From contig DASQUK010000193.1 in NCBI GenBank assembly GCA_035641315.1, positions 1 through 64,000 on the forward strand: a DNA stretch of 64,000 nucleotides, in the 5' to 3' direction. Below are positions 1 through 7,238 of this stretch, one piece after another. Below the pieces are notes generated by a model, which saw only the letters and a list, made by a program, of their open reading frames with translations, made no database searches and was not told the origin of the DNA. The position numbers were made by a program, and so were the translations under genes. Numbering within the stretch: position 1 is the first letter of the stretch; every line of letters starts with the position of its first letter. The stretch comes from DASQUK01 sp035641315. Its GTDB lineage: Bacteria > Actinomycetota > Acidimicrobiia > Acidimicrobiales > VFJN01.

Positions 1-5
1 CCGGA

Positions 6-1007
6 TCAGAGGTCGACGGGATAGGTGGGGGCGCGGCCGGTGGCGATCAGCTCGGGGAGCTCCGGCGAGGCGTTCTCCCACACCAGCAGCATCGAGCGCT
101 TGGGGGCGTAGCCCTGGTGGCGGATGTCGGCCGGCATCGCCGCCACGTCGCCGGGCTTCATCGTGACCCGGGCCCGCAGGCTGCCGGTGACCCGATCGGC
201 GACCTCCCACTCGATCTGGTCGGACAGCTGCACGAACCACTCGACCCGGTCGTTGCCGTGGATGATCGGAAGGATGTACTCCTCGGTGGTCGGGCAGTAC
301 AGGCTGTCCTTGCACACCGACACGACCGACGGGTTCCAGGTGACGTCGGAGCGCGACAGGTAGGCGAACAGGTTGAACGCCGCCACCTCGTCCTCGAAGC
401 CGGACTCGGCGTGGATCTCGGGCTCGGACTGGTCGACGTCGGCGAACATGCGGTTGATCGGGTGGGTGGCGTCGGTGCGGAGCGGCTCGTCGCCCGGCAC
501 GCCCACCATCCGCGCCGCCGTGACCCGCCGACGGCTCACGGCGGCGGTGTTGCTGCCGGCCTTGTCGCCCCACGCCGTGCCCGTCTCCTCGGGGGAGGCG
601 AACGGGTCGAAGCCGGCGTTGGTCCAGTCGTCGAGCATCGCGACGAACGTGGCGAAGATCTCGTCGTGGGGGAAGTTCTCGAGGTGGTCGACCTCGGCAC
701 GCCGGTAGGCGTCGTTGAACGTGCCGGCGAACAGGTCGACGTTGCCGTAGTGGTTGACGGTGCCGATGACGTCGTCGAAGTTCACGACGCCGTAGAAGAA
801 CTGCCAGGCGACGTCGCGTTGGGTCGCCCGCAGGAATGCGTCGATCGACATGACGTGGCTGCCGGTGGGCCAGGTGATGTGGGCGAAGTACTCGTCGCGG
901 CTGAACGTGAACTCCCCCAGGGAGTAGCTGCGGTAGCCGTGGGCGTTGGGCTCACCGGCTCGCACCGTGGACGTGATGGCGGCGGGGGCGGTGGTGGTCT
1001 CGGTCAT
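6..1007 (-). CDS. Hydroquinone 1,2-dioxygenase, large (iron-binding) subunit, PnpD/HapD type
   Basis: 333 aa. It should carry the Fe(II) site of the two-subunit dioxygenase that opens hydroquinone to 4-hydroxymuconic semialdehyde. Seen in the sequence: a cupin-like C-terminal half with H250, N252, E256 and H297. The H-x-N-x3-E motif, followed 47 residues after the first His by another His, is the ligand arrangement I recall for the PnpCD structure. The ATG is preceded by GAGGAG, and the small-subunit gene ends 10 bases upstream, so the two are co-transcribed. No 4-hydroxymuconic semialdehyde dehydrogenase or maleylacetate reductase is visible; they may lie beyond the left edge. Family assignment is strong; the exact substrate (hydroquinone or a substituted form) is inferred. 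Confidence 0.82.
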   Translation of the reverse strand: MTETTTAPAAITSTVRAGEPNAHGYRSYSLGEFTFSRDEYFAHITWPTGSHVMSIDAFLRATQRDVAWQFFYGVVNFDDVIGTVNHYGNVDLFAGTFNDAYRRAEVDHLENFPHDEIFATFVAMLDDWTNAGFDPFASPEETGTAWGDKAGSNTAAVSRRRVTAARMVGVPGDEPLRTDATHPINRMFADVDQSEPEIHAESGFEDEVAAFNLFAYLSRSDVTWNPSVVSVCKDSLYCPTTEEYILPIIHGNDRVEWFVQLSDQIEWEVADRVTGSLRARVTMKPGDVAAMPADIRHQGYAPKRSMLLVWENASPELPELIATGRAPTYPVDL

Positions 1008-1017
1008 CGCGTTCTCC

Positions 1018-1527
1018 TCAACCCCTCTGGATGATCTCGGCCCAGCGGTACACGGTGTCGTCGCCCTCGATCGTCTGGAGCAGGATCACGCCCGGCTGGT
1101 CGGCGCTGAACCGGTAGGCGCTGTTGGCCGGCAGCAGCGCCATGTGGCCCCGGCCGGCGACGATGCGTCCCATGCGCTGCCCCCGCGGCTCGCCCTCGCC
1201 GTCGAGGGCGAGGCGCACCGATCCCCGCTTGTCGGCGGGCACGGCCGGTTGATCGAGCTTGACCAGCTCGACCGTGACGGTGCCGTCCATGACCAGGGCG
1301 AACTCGTCGTGGGCGGCGGTGCGCCATTCGGACGTGCCCTCGGCCCTGATGACCTCGAGCACGTACTGCTGGTTCTTGCCGACGGCCACCTTCTCCCACG
1401 CCTTGGCATTGGCGGCCACCTCGAACATGTTGGAGAAGGCGTAGTGCTCGGGCTGGTCGTCGATCGCCTCGACGCCGCCCTTGTCGTAGTCGAGCAGGCT
1501 GCCGAACCGGGTCGTGTACTGCGCCAT
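1018..1527 (-). CDS. Hydroquinone 1,2-dioxygenase, small subunit, PnpC/HapC type
   Basis: 169 aa. Cupin-fold partner of the large subunit encoded just downstream. The frame is open to about 1659, but the ATG at 1527 is preferred: a GGGGGAG ribosome binding site sits just before it, and the extra upstream residues would run through the divergent promoter. The protein shows the small-subunit pattern of a cupin core (a glycine near an AGRGHMALLP stretch) with no obvious metal triad, as expected for a non-iron-binding subunit. The gene is divergent from the MhqO-like dioxygenase, with about 113 bases between starts that contain an IclR-type box. Confidence 0.8.
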   Translation of the reverse strand: MAQYTTRFGSLLDYDKGGVEAIDDQPEHYAFSNMFEVAANAKAWEKVAVGKNQQYVLEVIRAEGTSEWRTAAHDEFALVMDGTVTVELVKLDQPAVPADKRGSVRLALDGEGEPRGQRMGRIVAGRGHMALLPANSAYRFSADQPGVILLQTIEGDDTVYRWAEIIQRG

Positions 1528-1605
1528 GGGCTCCCCCTCAACCGACCGCCGCACCTGATCGGCGTCCGTTCGAGTGTGCCACACTCGCGCCGCAGAGAGA
1601 ACAAT

Positions 1606-1621
1606 TGTGCGTATAGCGAAC
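1606..1621. promoter_or_regulatory. Candidate IclR-family operator between the divergent dioxygenase genes
   Basis: TGTGCGTATAGCGAAC. Its reverse complement, GTTCGCTATACGCACA, matches the GTTCGATAATCGCAC-type site described for PcaR-like IclR regulators at 12 of 15 positions. The same TGTGCG-N3-AGYGAAC layout recurs in front of the iclR gene. A weaker GTTCG...CCAC half match lies at 1568-1582, and CGAAC...GTTCG dyad symmetry spans about 1617-1635. The placement lets one regulator control both divergent operons. Confidence 0.6.
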
Positions 1622-1640
1622 ACGGAGGGGGTTCGTTGGT

Positions 1641-2603
1641 ATGACCTTCGATCCCGCAACCGCGATCAAGCGGCATCACCACATCACGCTCTGCGTGGGC
1701 GACCATCAGGAGGACTACGACTTCCACACCCAGCTGCTCGGCCTGAAGAGCGTGAAGAAGACCGCGCTCTACGACGGCACCGTCCCCATCTACCACCTGT
1801 ATTACGGCAACGACATGGGTGACGAGTCGACGCTGGTGACGTCGTTCCCGATGCGTCAGTCGGGCCGCATGGGCCGCCGGGGCAGTGGCCAGGTCAAGGC
1901 CCTCGCGCTGTCGGTGCCCACCGCAGCGCTCGGGTGGTGGAAGTCCCGCCTGACCGAGCACGGCTTCGACGTGACCGAGCGCGAGCGCTTCGGTGAGCGC
2001 ATGCTGCGGTTTCAGCACCCGTGCGGGATCGAGTACGAGCTGGTGGGCGTCGACGGCGACGAACGGGCGCCCTACAACCAGTCGCGGGTGCCCGCCGAGC
2101 ACGCCATCCACGGCACGCACGGCATCACCGTCTCGGTCCGTGAGCTCGACAACTCGGCCGAGTTCATGCAGGAGGGCTGGAGCGGCAAGCTCACCTCCAC
2201 CGACGACGGCCACACCCGCTTCGAGCTCGGCACGGGCGGCACCGGCCACATCGTCGACTTCGTGGCCGACCCGGAGCTCGAGCAGGGCAGCTGGACCTTC
2301 GGCGAGGGCACGGTGCACCACTGCGCCTTCCAGGTCGATGGCTACGACGAGCAAGACGGCGTCAAGGCGCACCTCGAGGGCTTGGGCTTCACCGACGTGT
2401 CCGACCGCAAGGACCGCGGCTACTTCGAGTCGGTGTATGTGCGCACGCCCGGCGGCGCGCTGTTCGAAGCGACCGTGTCCAAGCCCGAGGGCTTCCTGAT
2501 CGACGAGCCGTACGAGAAGCTCGGCATGGGCTTCCAGGTCCCGCCCGTCTTCGCCGACAAGCGGGACTGGATCATGAGCTACCTGCCGACCCTCAACTAT
2601 TGA
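1641..2603 (+). CDS. VOC-superfamily ring-cleaving dioxygenase, MhqO/MhqE-like
   Basis: 320 aa with two vicinal-oxygen-chelate modules (about 10-140 and 155-300). Likely metal ligands are in the HHHIT stretch (H12-H14), at H226/H227 in TVHHCAF, and E276 in GALFEAT. The length and the C-terminal signature match MhqO-type extradiol dioxygenases, which in Bacillus act on hydroquinones and quinone stress. A GGAGGGGG ribosome binding site lies about 10 bases before the ATG. The esterase gene starts within its stop codon. It is oriented away from an unrelated hydroquinone dioxygenase, so the locus holds two ring-opening enzyme families. Family is well supported; substrate is inferred from context. 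Confidence 0.8.
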   Translation: MTFDPATAIKRHHHITLCVGDHQEDYDFHTQLLGLKSVKKTALYDGTVPIYHLYYGNDMGDESTLVTSFPMRQSGRMGRRGSGQVKALALSVPTAALGWWKSRLTEHGFDVTERERFGERMLRFQHPCGIEYELVGVDGDERAPYNQSRVPAEHAIHGTHGITVSVRELDNSAEFMQEGWSGKLTSTDDGHTRFELGTGGTGHIVDFVADPELEQGSWTFGEGTVHHCAFQVDGYDEQDGVKAHLEGLGFTDVSDRKDRGYFESVYVRTPGGALFEATVSKPEGFLIDEPYEKLGMGFQVPPVFADKRDWIMSYLPTLNY

Positions 2604-3250
2604 TCGGGCGGGACCAGTCCCCGCCCGTGAACCCGCACCTCGAGCGGCCACCCGTCGAGCTGGGCGCGCCGCTCACAGACGCCCAGGCGGTCGTGGTGCT
2701 GGTCCATGGGCGGGGACAGACCCCGGCGTACGTGCGCGAGCACATCGTCGAGCCGGCCGGCCGCAACGACGTGGCCTGGCGGCTGCCCCACGCCGCCGCC
2801 GACTCCTGGTACCCCCAGAGCTTCCTGGCGCCGCTCGGCGACAACGAGCCCTGGCTGTCCCACGCGCTCGGCGCGGTCGACGACATCGTCCGCGGCCTTG
2901 CCGATCGGGGGATCGAGAAGCGCCGGCTGATCCTCGCCGGCTTCTCCCAGGGCGGCTGCGTCGTCGCCGAGTACGCGGTGCGGCACCCCGCCCGTTACGG
3001 GGCCGTGGTGGCCTGCACCGGCGCCCTGATCGGGCCGCCCGGCACCACGTGGGACGAGTCGGGGGACTTCGACGGCACGCCCGTGCGCCTGACCACCGCC
3101 GAGGAGGACCCGTGGGTGGCGCCGTGGCGGGTGGTGGAGAGCGCCGGGGTGTTCGAACGCATGGGGGGTGCGGTCGAGCACCGGATCTTCCCGGGCGGCG
3201 ACCACGCCGTCCGGGCCGATGAGGTCGCGTTGTTGACGGCGCTCCTATAG
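2600..3250 (+). CDS. Phospholipase/carboxylesterase-type alpha/beta hydrolase, MhqD-like
   Basis: 216 aa. Alpha/beta hydrolase with an HGRG oxyanion stretch near residue 36, nucleophile S116 in GFSQGG, D170 in the EEDPW turn and H202 in GGDHAV. MhqD-type hydrolases occur beside MhqO dioxygenases in the Bacillus quinone-stress regulon, and the same pairing is seen here. The TTG at 2600 overlaps the upstream stop (ATTGATC), which suggests translational coupling; a GTG at 2627 is an alternative start. It may hydrolyse a ring-cleavage product or an aryl ester, but no substrate can be read from the sequence. Confidence 0.75.
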   Translation: MIGRDQSPPVNPHLERPPVELGAPLTDAQAVVVLVHGRGQTPAYVREHIVEPAGRNDVAWRLPHAAADSWYPQSFLAPLGDNEPWLSHALGAVDDIVRGLADRGIEKRRLILAGFSQGGCVVAEYAVRHPARYGAVVACTGALIGPPGTTWDESGDFDGTPVRLTTAEEDPWVAPWRVVESAGVFERMGGAVEHRIFPGGDHAVRADEVALLTALL

Positions 3251-3254
3251 TCGC

Positions 3255-3289
3255 GGTGCGGTAAGCGAACGACTGTGCGCCAAGTGAAC
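3255..3289. promoter_or_regulatory. Two tandem IclR-type boxes upstream of the iclR gene
   Basis: GGTGCGGTAAGCGAAC at 3255-3270 and TGTGCGCCAAGTGAAC at 3274-3289 share the pattern KGTGCG-N3-AGYGAAC with the box at 1606-1621. They sit 19 bp apart, on the same face within two turns. The position just before the start at 3308 suggests autoregulation. Confidence 0.6.
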
Positions 3290-3307
3290 GACGACGGCGG
3301 GATGGTC

Positions 3308-4072
3308 ATGGCTGTGTCGAGCGAGTACGTGCAGTCCCTCCAGCGGGGGCTCGCGGTCATGCAGGCGTTCTCACGGGAGCACCCCCGGCTCACACTGTCG
3401 GAGGTGGCCCGCCTGACCGGCCTGACCCGGGCGACCGCCCGCCGGGTCCTGCTCACCCTCCAGCACCTCGGCTATGCGCGCTCGGACGGCCGGGCGTTCG
3501 AGCTGACGCCGAAGGTCCTGGACCTCGGCTACGCCTACCTGTCGTCGCTCGACCTGGCCAGCATCGCCGAGCCGGCGATGGAGGCGCTCGTGGAGCGCAC
3601 CCACGAGTCGTGCTCGGCGGCGGTGCTCGACGGATCGGAGATCGTCTACGTCGCCCGGGTGCCCACCAAGCGGATCATGACGATCTCGCTGGGCCTCGGC
3701 TCCCGCCTGCCGGCGTATGCCACGTCGATGGGACGGGTGCTGCTGGCCGAGCTCGAGCGGGAGCAGGTGGACGATCTGATCGGCCCCGGGCCCCTGCCGG
3801 CGATCACCGACCGGACCATCACCAAGCCAGCCGACCTCCACGACGAGCTGGCCCGGGTCCGCCGCCAGGGCTGGGCGCTGGTCGACCAGGAGCTGGAGCT
3901 GGGGCTGCGGTCGGTGGCGGCGCCGCTGCTGGATCGCCAGGGCCGGGCGGTCGCCGCCCTCAACGTGTCCAGCCACGCCGGGCGGGTGAGCCTGGACGTG
4001 ATCCGCAAGGACTTCCTCCCCGCCCTCCTCGAGACCGCCGGGCGGATCAGCGAGCGCCTGGCGCGGCGGTAG
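3308..4072 (+). CDS. IclR-family transcriptional regulator of the hydroquinone module
   Basis: 254 aa. The N-terminal winged HTH (about residues 6-60) has the LTLSEVARLTGLTRATARRVL helix pair, followed by the IclR effector domain (SCSAAVLDGSEIVYVARV; LPAYATSMGRVLLA; GLRSVAAPL; ALNVS). It resembles PcaR/PobR/CatR-type regulators of aromatic catabolism. An upstream in-frame GTG at 3275 would lie inside the operator boxes, so the ATG at 3308 with GGCGGG at suitable spacing is chosen (ATG 3302 is possible). It lies immediately after the esterase and is probably the local regulator, likely responding to a (hydroxy)quinol or ring-cleavage product. Confidence 0.82.
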   Translation: MAVSSEYVQSLQRGLAVMQAFSREHPRLTLSEVARLTGLTRATARRVLLTLQHLGYARSDGRAFELTPKVLDLGYAYLSSLDLASIAEPAMEALVERTHESCSAAVLDGSEIVYVARVPTKRIMTISLGLGSRLPAYATSMGRVLLAELEREQVDDLIGPGPLPAITDRTITKPADLHDELARVRRQGWALVDQELELGLRSVAAPLLDRQGRAVAALNVSSHAGRVSLDVIRKDFLPALLETAGRISERLARR

Positions 4073-4090
4073 CCGCCGGCGGCAGGGGCG

Positions 4091-5479
4091 ATGAGCACGA
4101 CTCCGCCGCCGCCGTCACCGTCGCTCGGTGGCGGGGCGCTCGTCAGGGTCGTGCTCGCGTTCGCCGACCAGTTGCGGACGGCCGGCGTCGACGTGCCGAC
4201 CAGCGGCGTAGTCGACGCCGTCGCGGCGTTGGCGCAGGTCGACCTCGCCTCCCGGCCCGAGATGCGGGTGGCGCTGGGCACCACGCTCGTCAAGCGGTCC
4301 GAGGACCTGGTCGCCTTCGAGGCGGCGTTCGAGCGCTGGTTCGCGACGGCGAGTGCGACGGTGGAGCCCGGCGACCGGGCCGACGCCGACGGCGCCGGCG
4401 AAGACGCCGCCATCCGCGAGCAGCTCGCCCGAGCCCTGGCGGGCGGCGACGCCACCGCCCTGCCGGCGCTGGCGGCGCGGGCGGTGCGGCGCTGGGCCGG
4501 CCTCGGCTCGGCGCCCGGCAGCGACCGGTACCACCTGCAGCGAGTGCGCCGCGGGCTCGACCTCTCGGGGATCCGCCAGGACGCCCTCCGGCTCCGGCGA
4601 GGCGGCGATCGGGGCACGGTGGTCGAGGAGCGGCTGGCGCAGGCGGACATCGAGGCACTGCTCGAGCGCTTCCGGCGCTTGTTGGCGGCGGAGGTCCGGA
4701 CGGGGCGCACCGGGCGCGTCGGCCCGGCGGCGCCGGTCATCGAGCGACCTGACGAGATCGACTTCCTCGGCGCCTCGACGCTGGAGCTGCGGGAGATGCG
4801 GGCCGCCGTCCGCCCGCTGGCACGCAAGCTGGCCGCCAGGGTGGCGCACCGGCAACGTCGCAGCCGGGGTGGTCGGCTGGACATGCGGCGGACGTTGCGC
4901 GGGTCGCTGCAAAGCGGCGGCGTGCCCCTCGATCCCGCGTACCGGCACCGGCCCCGCACCCGACCGGAGCTGTGGGTCGTGTGCGACATCTCGGGATCCA
5001 TGGCCGAGTTCTCCCGCTTCACGCTGACGCTGGTGTACGCCCTGCACGAGGAGCTTTCGGGACTGCGCACGTTCGTCTTCGTCGACGATGTCCGGGAGAT
5101 CACCGACGTCCTCGACCGTCGGCTGCACGACGTCGACCCGTACTCCCTGCTGGTCCGGGCCTCGGCGGCCCGCGCCCGACACCGCAGCGACTACGGCCGG
5201 GCACTCCGCCAGCTCCTCGACCAGCACGGGAGCGAGCTCGGCCCGAGGGCGACCCTGGTCGTCACCGGCGACGCCCGCAGCCATCACGGGGATCCGGGCC
5301 TGGACGCGCTGCGGGAGATCCACCGGCGCAGTCGCCGGGTCTGGTTCCTCAACCCCGAGCCCCGGGAGCGCTGGGACCAGGGCGACTCCGTGGCGTCGCT
5401 TTACACGCTGGCCTGCGACCACATGGCGGAGGTCCGCAACCTTCGTCAGCTGGTCGCGTGCGTCACCGAGCTTGTGTAG
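4091..5479 (+). CDS. CoxE-like VWA-domain protein
   Basis: 462 aa. The C-terminal von Willebrand A domain (about residues 290-460) carries the MIDAS motif DISGS, a central HRSDYGRAL segment and a VVTGDAR segment, as in CoxE-like proteins. The N-terminal half is helical, with an Arg-rich stretch before the VWA domain. CoxE-type proteins normally pair with a MoxR-type AAA+ ATPase to mature metalloenzymes such as CO dehydrogenase. No ATPase or molybdenum hydroxylase lies nearby, which is unusual. It starts 18 bases after the iclR stop, so it may be co-transcribed. Function is unassigned beyond the fold. Confidence 0.75.
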   Translation: MSTTPPPPSPSLGGGALVRVVLAFADQLRTAGVDVPTSGVVDAVAALAQVDLASRPEMRVALGTTLVKRSEDLVAFEAAFERWFATASATVEPGDRADADGAGEDAAIREQLARALAGGDATALPALAARAVRRWAGLGSAPGSDRYHLQRVRRGLDLSGIRQDALRLRRGGDRGTVVEERLAQADIEALLERFRRLLAAEVRTGRTGRVGPAAPVIERPDEIDFLGASTLELREMRAAVRPLARKLAARVAHRQRRSRGGRLDMRRTLRGSLQSGGVPLDPAYRHRPRTRPELWVVCDISGSMAEFSRFTLTLVYALHEELSGLRTFVFVDDVREITDVLDRRLHDVDPYSLLVRASAARARHRSDYGRALRQLLDQHGSELGPRATLVVTGDARSHHGDPGLDALREIHRRSRRVWFLNPEPRERWDQGDSVASLYTLACDHMAEVRNLRQLVACVTELV

Positions 5480-5497
5480 GACGGTGACGACACGAGG

Positions 5498-5545
5498 GAG
5501 GTCGGTTCCGGGGCCGCCCGCACGCCCCCGGAACACTTTGACCTC
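5498..5545. terminator. Hairpin between convergent genes
   Basis: GAGGTC-g-GTTCCGGGG (5498-5513) pairs with CCCCGGAAC-acttt-GACCTC (5526-5545), giving 15 base pairs with one asymmetric bulge. It lies between the VWA gene and the membrane protein on the other strand. There is no T-tract. A bidirectional terminator or RNA-stabilising hairpin is likely. The remaining 140 bases before 5682 show nothing else. Confidence 0.5.
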
Positions 5546-5681
5546 CCCGCCCGCCGGCAGTCAGCTCGCCTGTCCGCCCGTTAGCCCACGACGCGCTTGT
5601 CTGCTCCCATCCAGCGTGTAGATCGCGCCAGAACGCCCGTGCGTTACACGCGGTGCGAAGTTTTGCGGCCCGTCCGGCCGA

Positions 5682-6629
5682 TCAGCCGGCGGGCGAGCTC
5701 GCAGCGCCGTCGTAGGCGGGAACCCCGCGGCTGGCCACGCCCGTCCGCGGCACACTCATGGTCTCGACCGGCGGCTGGTCGCCACCGTCTGCCGCCTCAT
5801 CGAGCGGGATGGGGGGCTCGGTCGTGGTCGTCGTGGTGGGCGGCGGCGTCGTCGTCGTCGTCTGGGGCGGAGGCGTGGTCGTCGCCGTGGTGGGCGGCGC
5901 AACGGTCGTGGGCGACGTCGGTTCGGCGGGCGTCTCGCCACCGGACGAGGCCGTGGTCGCGGGCGGCGTGGCCGGGGGTTCAGGCTCGGGCTCGGGCGTG
6001 GCGTCACCCTCGGGCTCGGTGGCCGCCGGGTCGCCGGGACCGCAGTCCGCAAGGATGATGCAGGTCAGGGACCCAGCGCTGCCCCGGCCGCCATCCTGGC
6101 CGGTGCCGGATCCGCCCCCGTCGGCCGGCGAGGTCGGCGGCTCCTCGGTGGCCGGCTTGTCGCGGTCCGAGAGGGCGGGCACCACCACCGTGGCGACGAT
6201 GCCCGTGGTCGCAGCCGCGGCGGTGACCCCGACGGCCACGGCGGTCGTGACCGCGGCAGCCTTGACCGCCACGATCCGGCCGACGACCCGGGCCCCTCGG
6301 TGGCGCTCGCCAGGCGCATGGGCTCCTGACGCCGCCCGCAGGTGGCGGGGCCGGCCGTCGTTGGCGCTGACGGCACGGTCGACGCCTGCGTCGGTGGCAG
6401 CCGCAGCGGTCTCGAGGGCGGCGGCCTGCATGCGGGCGACGATGTCGGCCTCACCCGCCAGCTCGTCGTCCGTGGCCGGCGCCTGAGCCGACCGCAGCAA
6501 CGTCGCCACCCGGCCGTACCAGGCGGGCACGGCGTCGGCCGCGCCGGTCGCCGCGTTGGGGTCCCACAGCCCGTCGGCGTGCCCGGTGTCGAACTGCGCC
6601 AGCTCGATCCAGAGGTCGTCGGGGCTCAT
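5682..6629 (-). CDS. Membrane protein with Thr/Pro-rich extracellular tail, putative ECF-sigma partner
   Basis: 315 aa. Cytoplasmic N-terminal half (about 1-115) rich in Ala and acidic residues, one transmembrane segment (about 120-150, AVAVGVTAAAATTGIVATVV), then a long low-complexity Pro/Thr/Glu tail. Its ATG overlaps the stop of the upstream sigma gene (ATGA), so the two are translated together. The layout suggests an anti-sigma or sigma-coupled sensor, but there is no HxxxCxxC zinc-binding motif, so this is inference. The start MSPDDLW is chosen because of the overlap; the frame is open further upstream. Confidence 0.6.
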   Translation of the reverse strand: MSPDDLWIELAQFDTGHADGLWDPNAATGAADAVPAWYGRVATLLRSAQAPATDDELAGEADIVARMQAAALETAAAATDAGVDRAVSANDGRPRHLRAASGAHAPGERHRGARVVGRIVAVKAAAVTTAVAVGVTAAAATTGIVATVVVPALSDRDKPATEEPPTSPADGGGSGTGQDGGRGSAGSLTCIILADCGPGDPAATEPEGDATPEPEPEPPATPPATTASSGGETPAEPTSPTTVAPPTTATTTPPPQTTTTTPPPTTTTTTEPPIPLDEAADGGDQPPVETMSVPRTGVASRGVPAYDGAASSPAG

Positions 6630-7228
6630 TCGGCCAGCACCCCCTCCGCCTCCGTGGATTGGTCGCCGAACCGGACGGCAAGCCGGCGCAGCGCCCGGTG
6701 GCACATCACCCGCACCGCACCGGGGCTCCGCTCCATGATGTGGGCCACCTCGGGCACCCCGAAGCCGCCGACCACCCGCAACAGCACGGCCTCGGCCTGC
6801 TCCGGCGACAGGTCGGCGATGAGCATGTCGATGGCTTCCTGGGCGGCCAGTCGGTCGAGGACGACCCACGAGGGATCGCCGCCGAAGCCGTGCTCGACGG
6901 TCCTGTCCAGGCGCTCGTGGGGGACCGGATCGGTGCGCCGGCGGGCGGTCCGGCGGCGGTGCTCGACCAGCCGGCAGCGCGCGATGGTGAACAGCCAGCT
7001 GCGGAACCCGGCCTCGTCGCCCTCGAACCGCACAAGCTGCCCGGCGACGGCCACCCACACGTCGCCGGCGAGGTCGTCGGCCATGCCCGGCTCCTGGGCC
7101 CGCAGGTACCGGAGGAGGGGCGGCTGGTAGGCGCGGAACAGCTCGGTGAGCGCCCAGTGCTCACCCTTGCCCGCCGCGGCAAGCACAGCCGGGAAACTGT
7201 GATCTCGGATGGGTTGCGCAGTGCGCAC
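6626..7228 (-). CDS. ECF RNA polymerase sigma factor
   Basis: 200 aa. Sigma-70 region 2 (about residues 20-95, with LTELFRAYQPPLLRYLR and WLFTIARCRLVEHRRR) and region 4 HTH (about 140-190, LSPEQAEAVLLRVVGGFGVPEVAHIM). This is the usual ECF size with no extra domains. GTG start. It begins 10 bases after the amidohydrolase stop and its own stop overlaps the membrane-protein start, so amidohydrolase, sigma factor and membrane protein form a minus-strand run. It probably responds to an envelope signal through the downstream protein. Confidence 0.8.
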   Translation of the reverse strand: MRTAQPIRDHSFPAVLAAAGKGEHWALTELFRAYQPPLLRYLRAQEPGMADDLAGDVWVAVAGQLVRFEGDEAGFRSWLFTIARCRLVEHRRRTARRRTDPVPHERLDRTVEHGFGGDPSWVVLDRLAAQEAIDMLIADLSPEQAEAVLLRVVGGFGVPEVAHIMERSPGAVRVMCHRALRRLAVRFGDQSTEAEGVLAE

Positions 7229-7238
7229 CCTAGCTCGC

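Noticed and set aside
5758..6486. Long plus-strand frame opposite the Thr/Pro-rich membrane protein
   Set aside because: It is the antisense shadow of a low-complexity coding region; codon pattern and motifs support only the minus strand.
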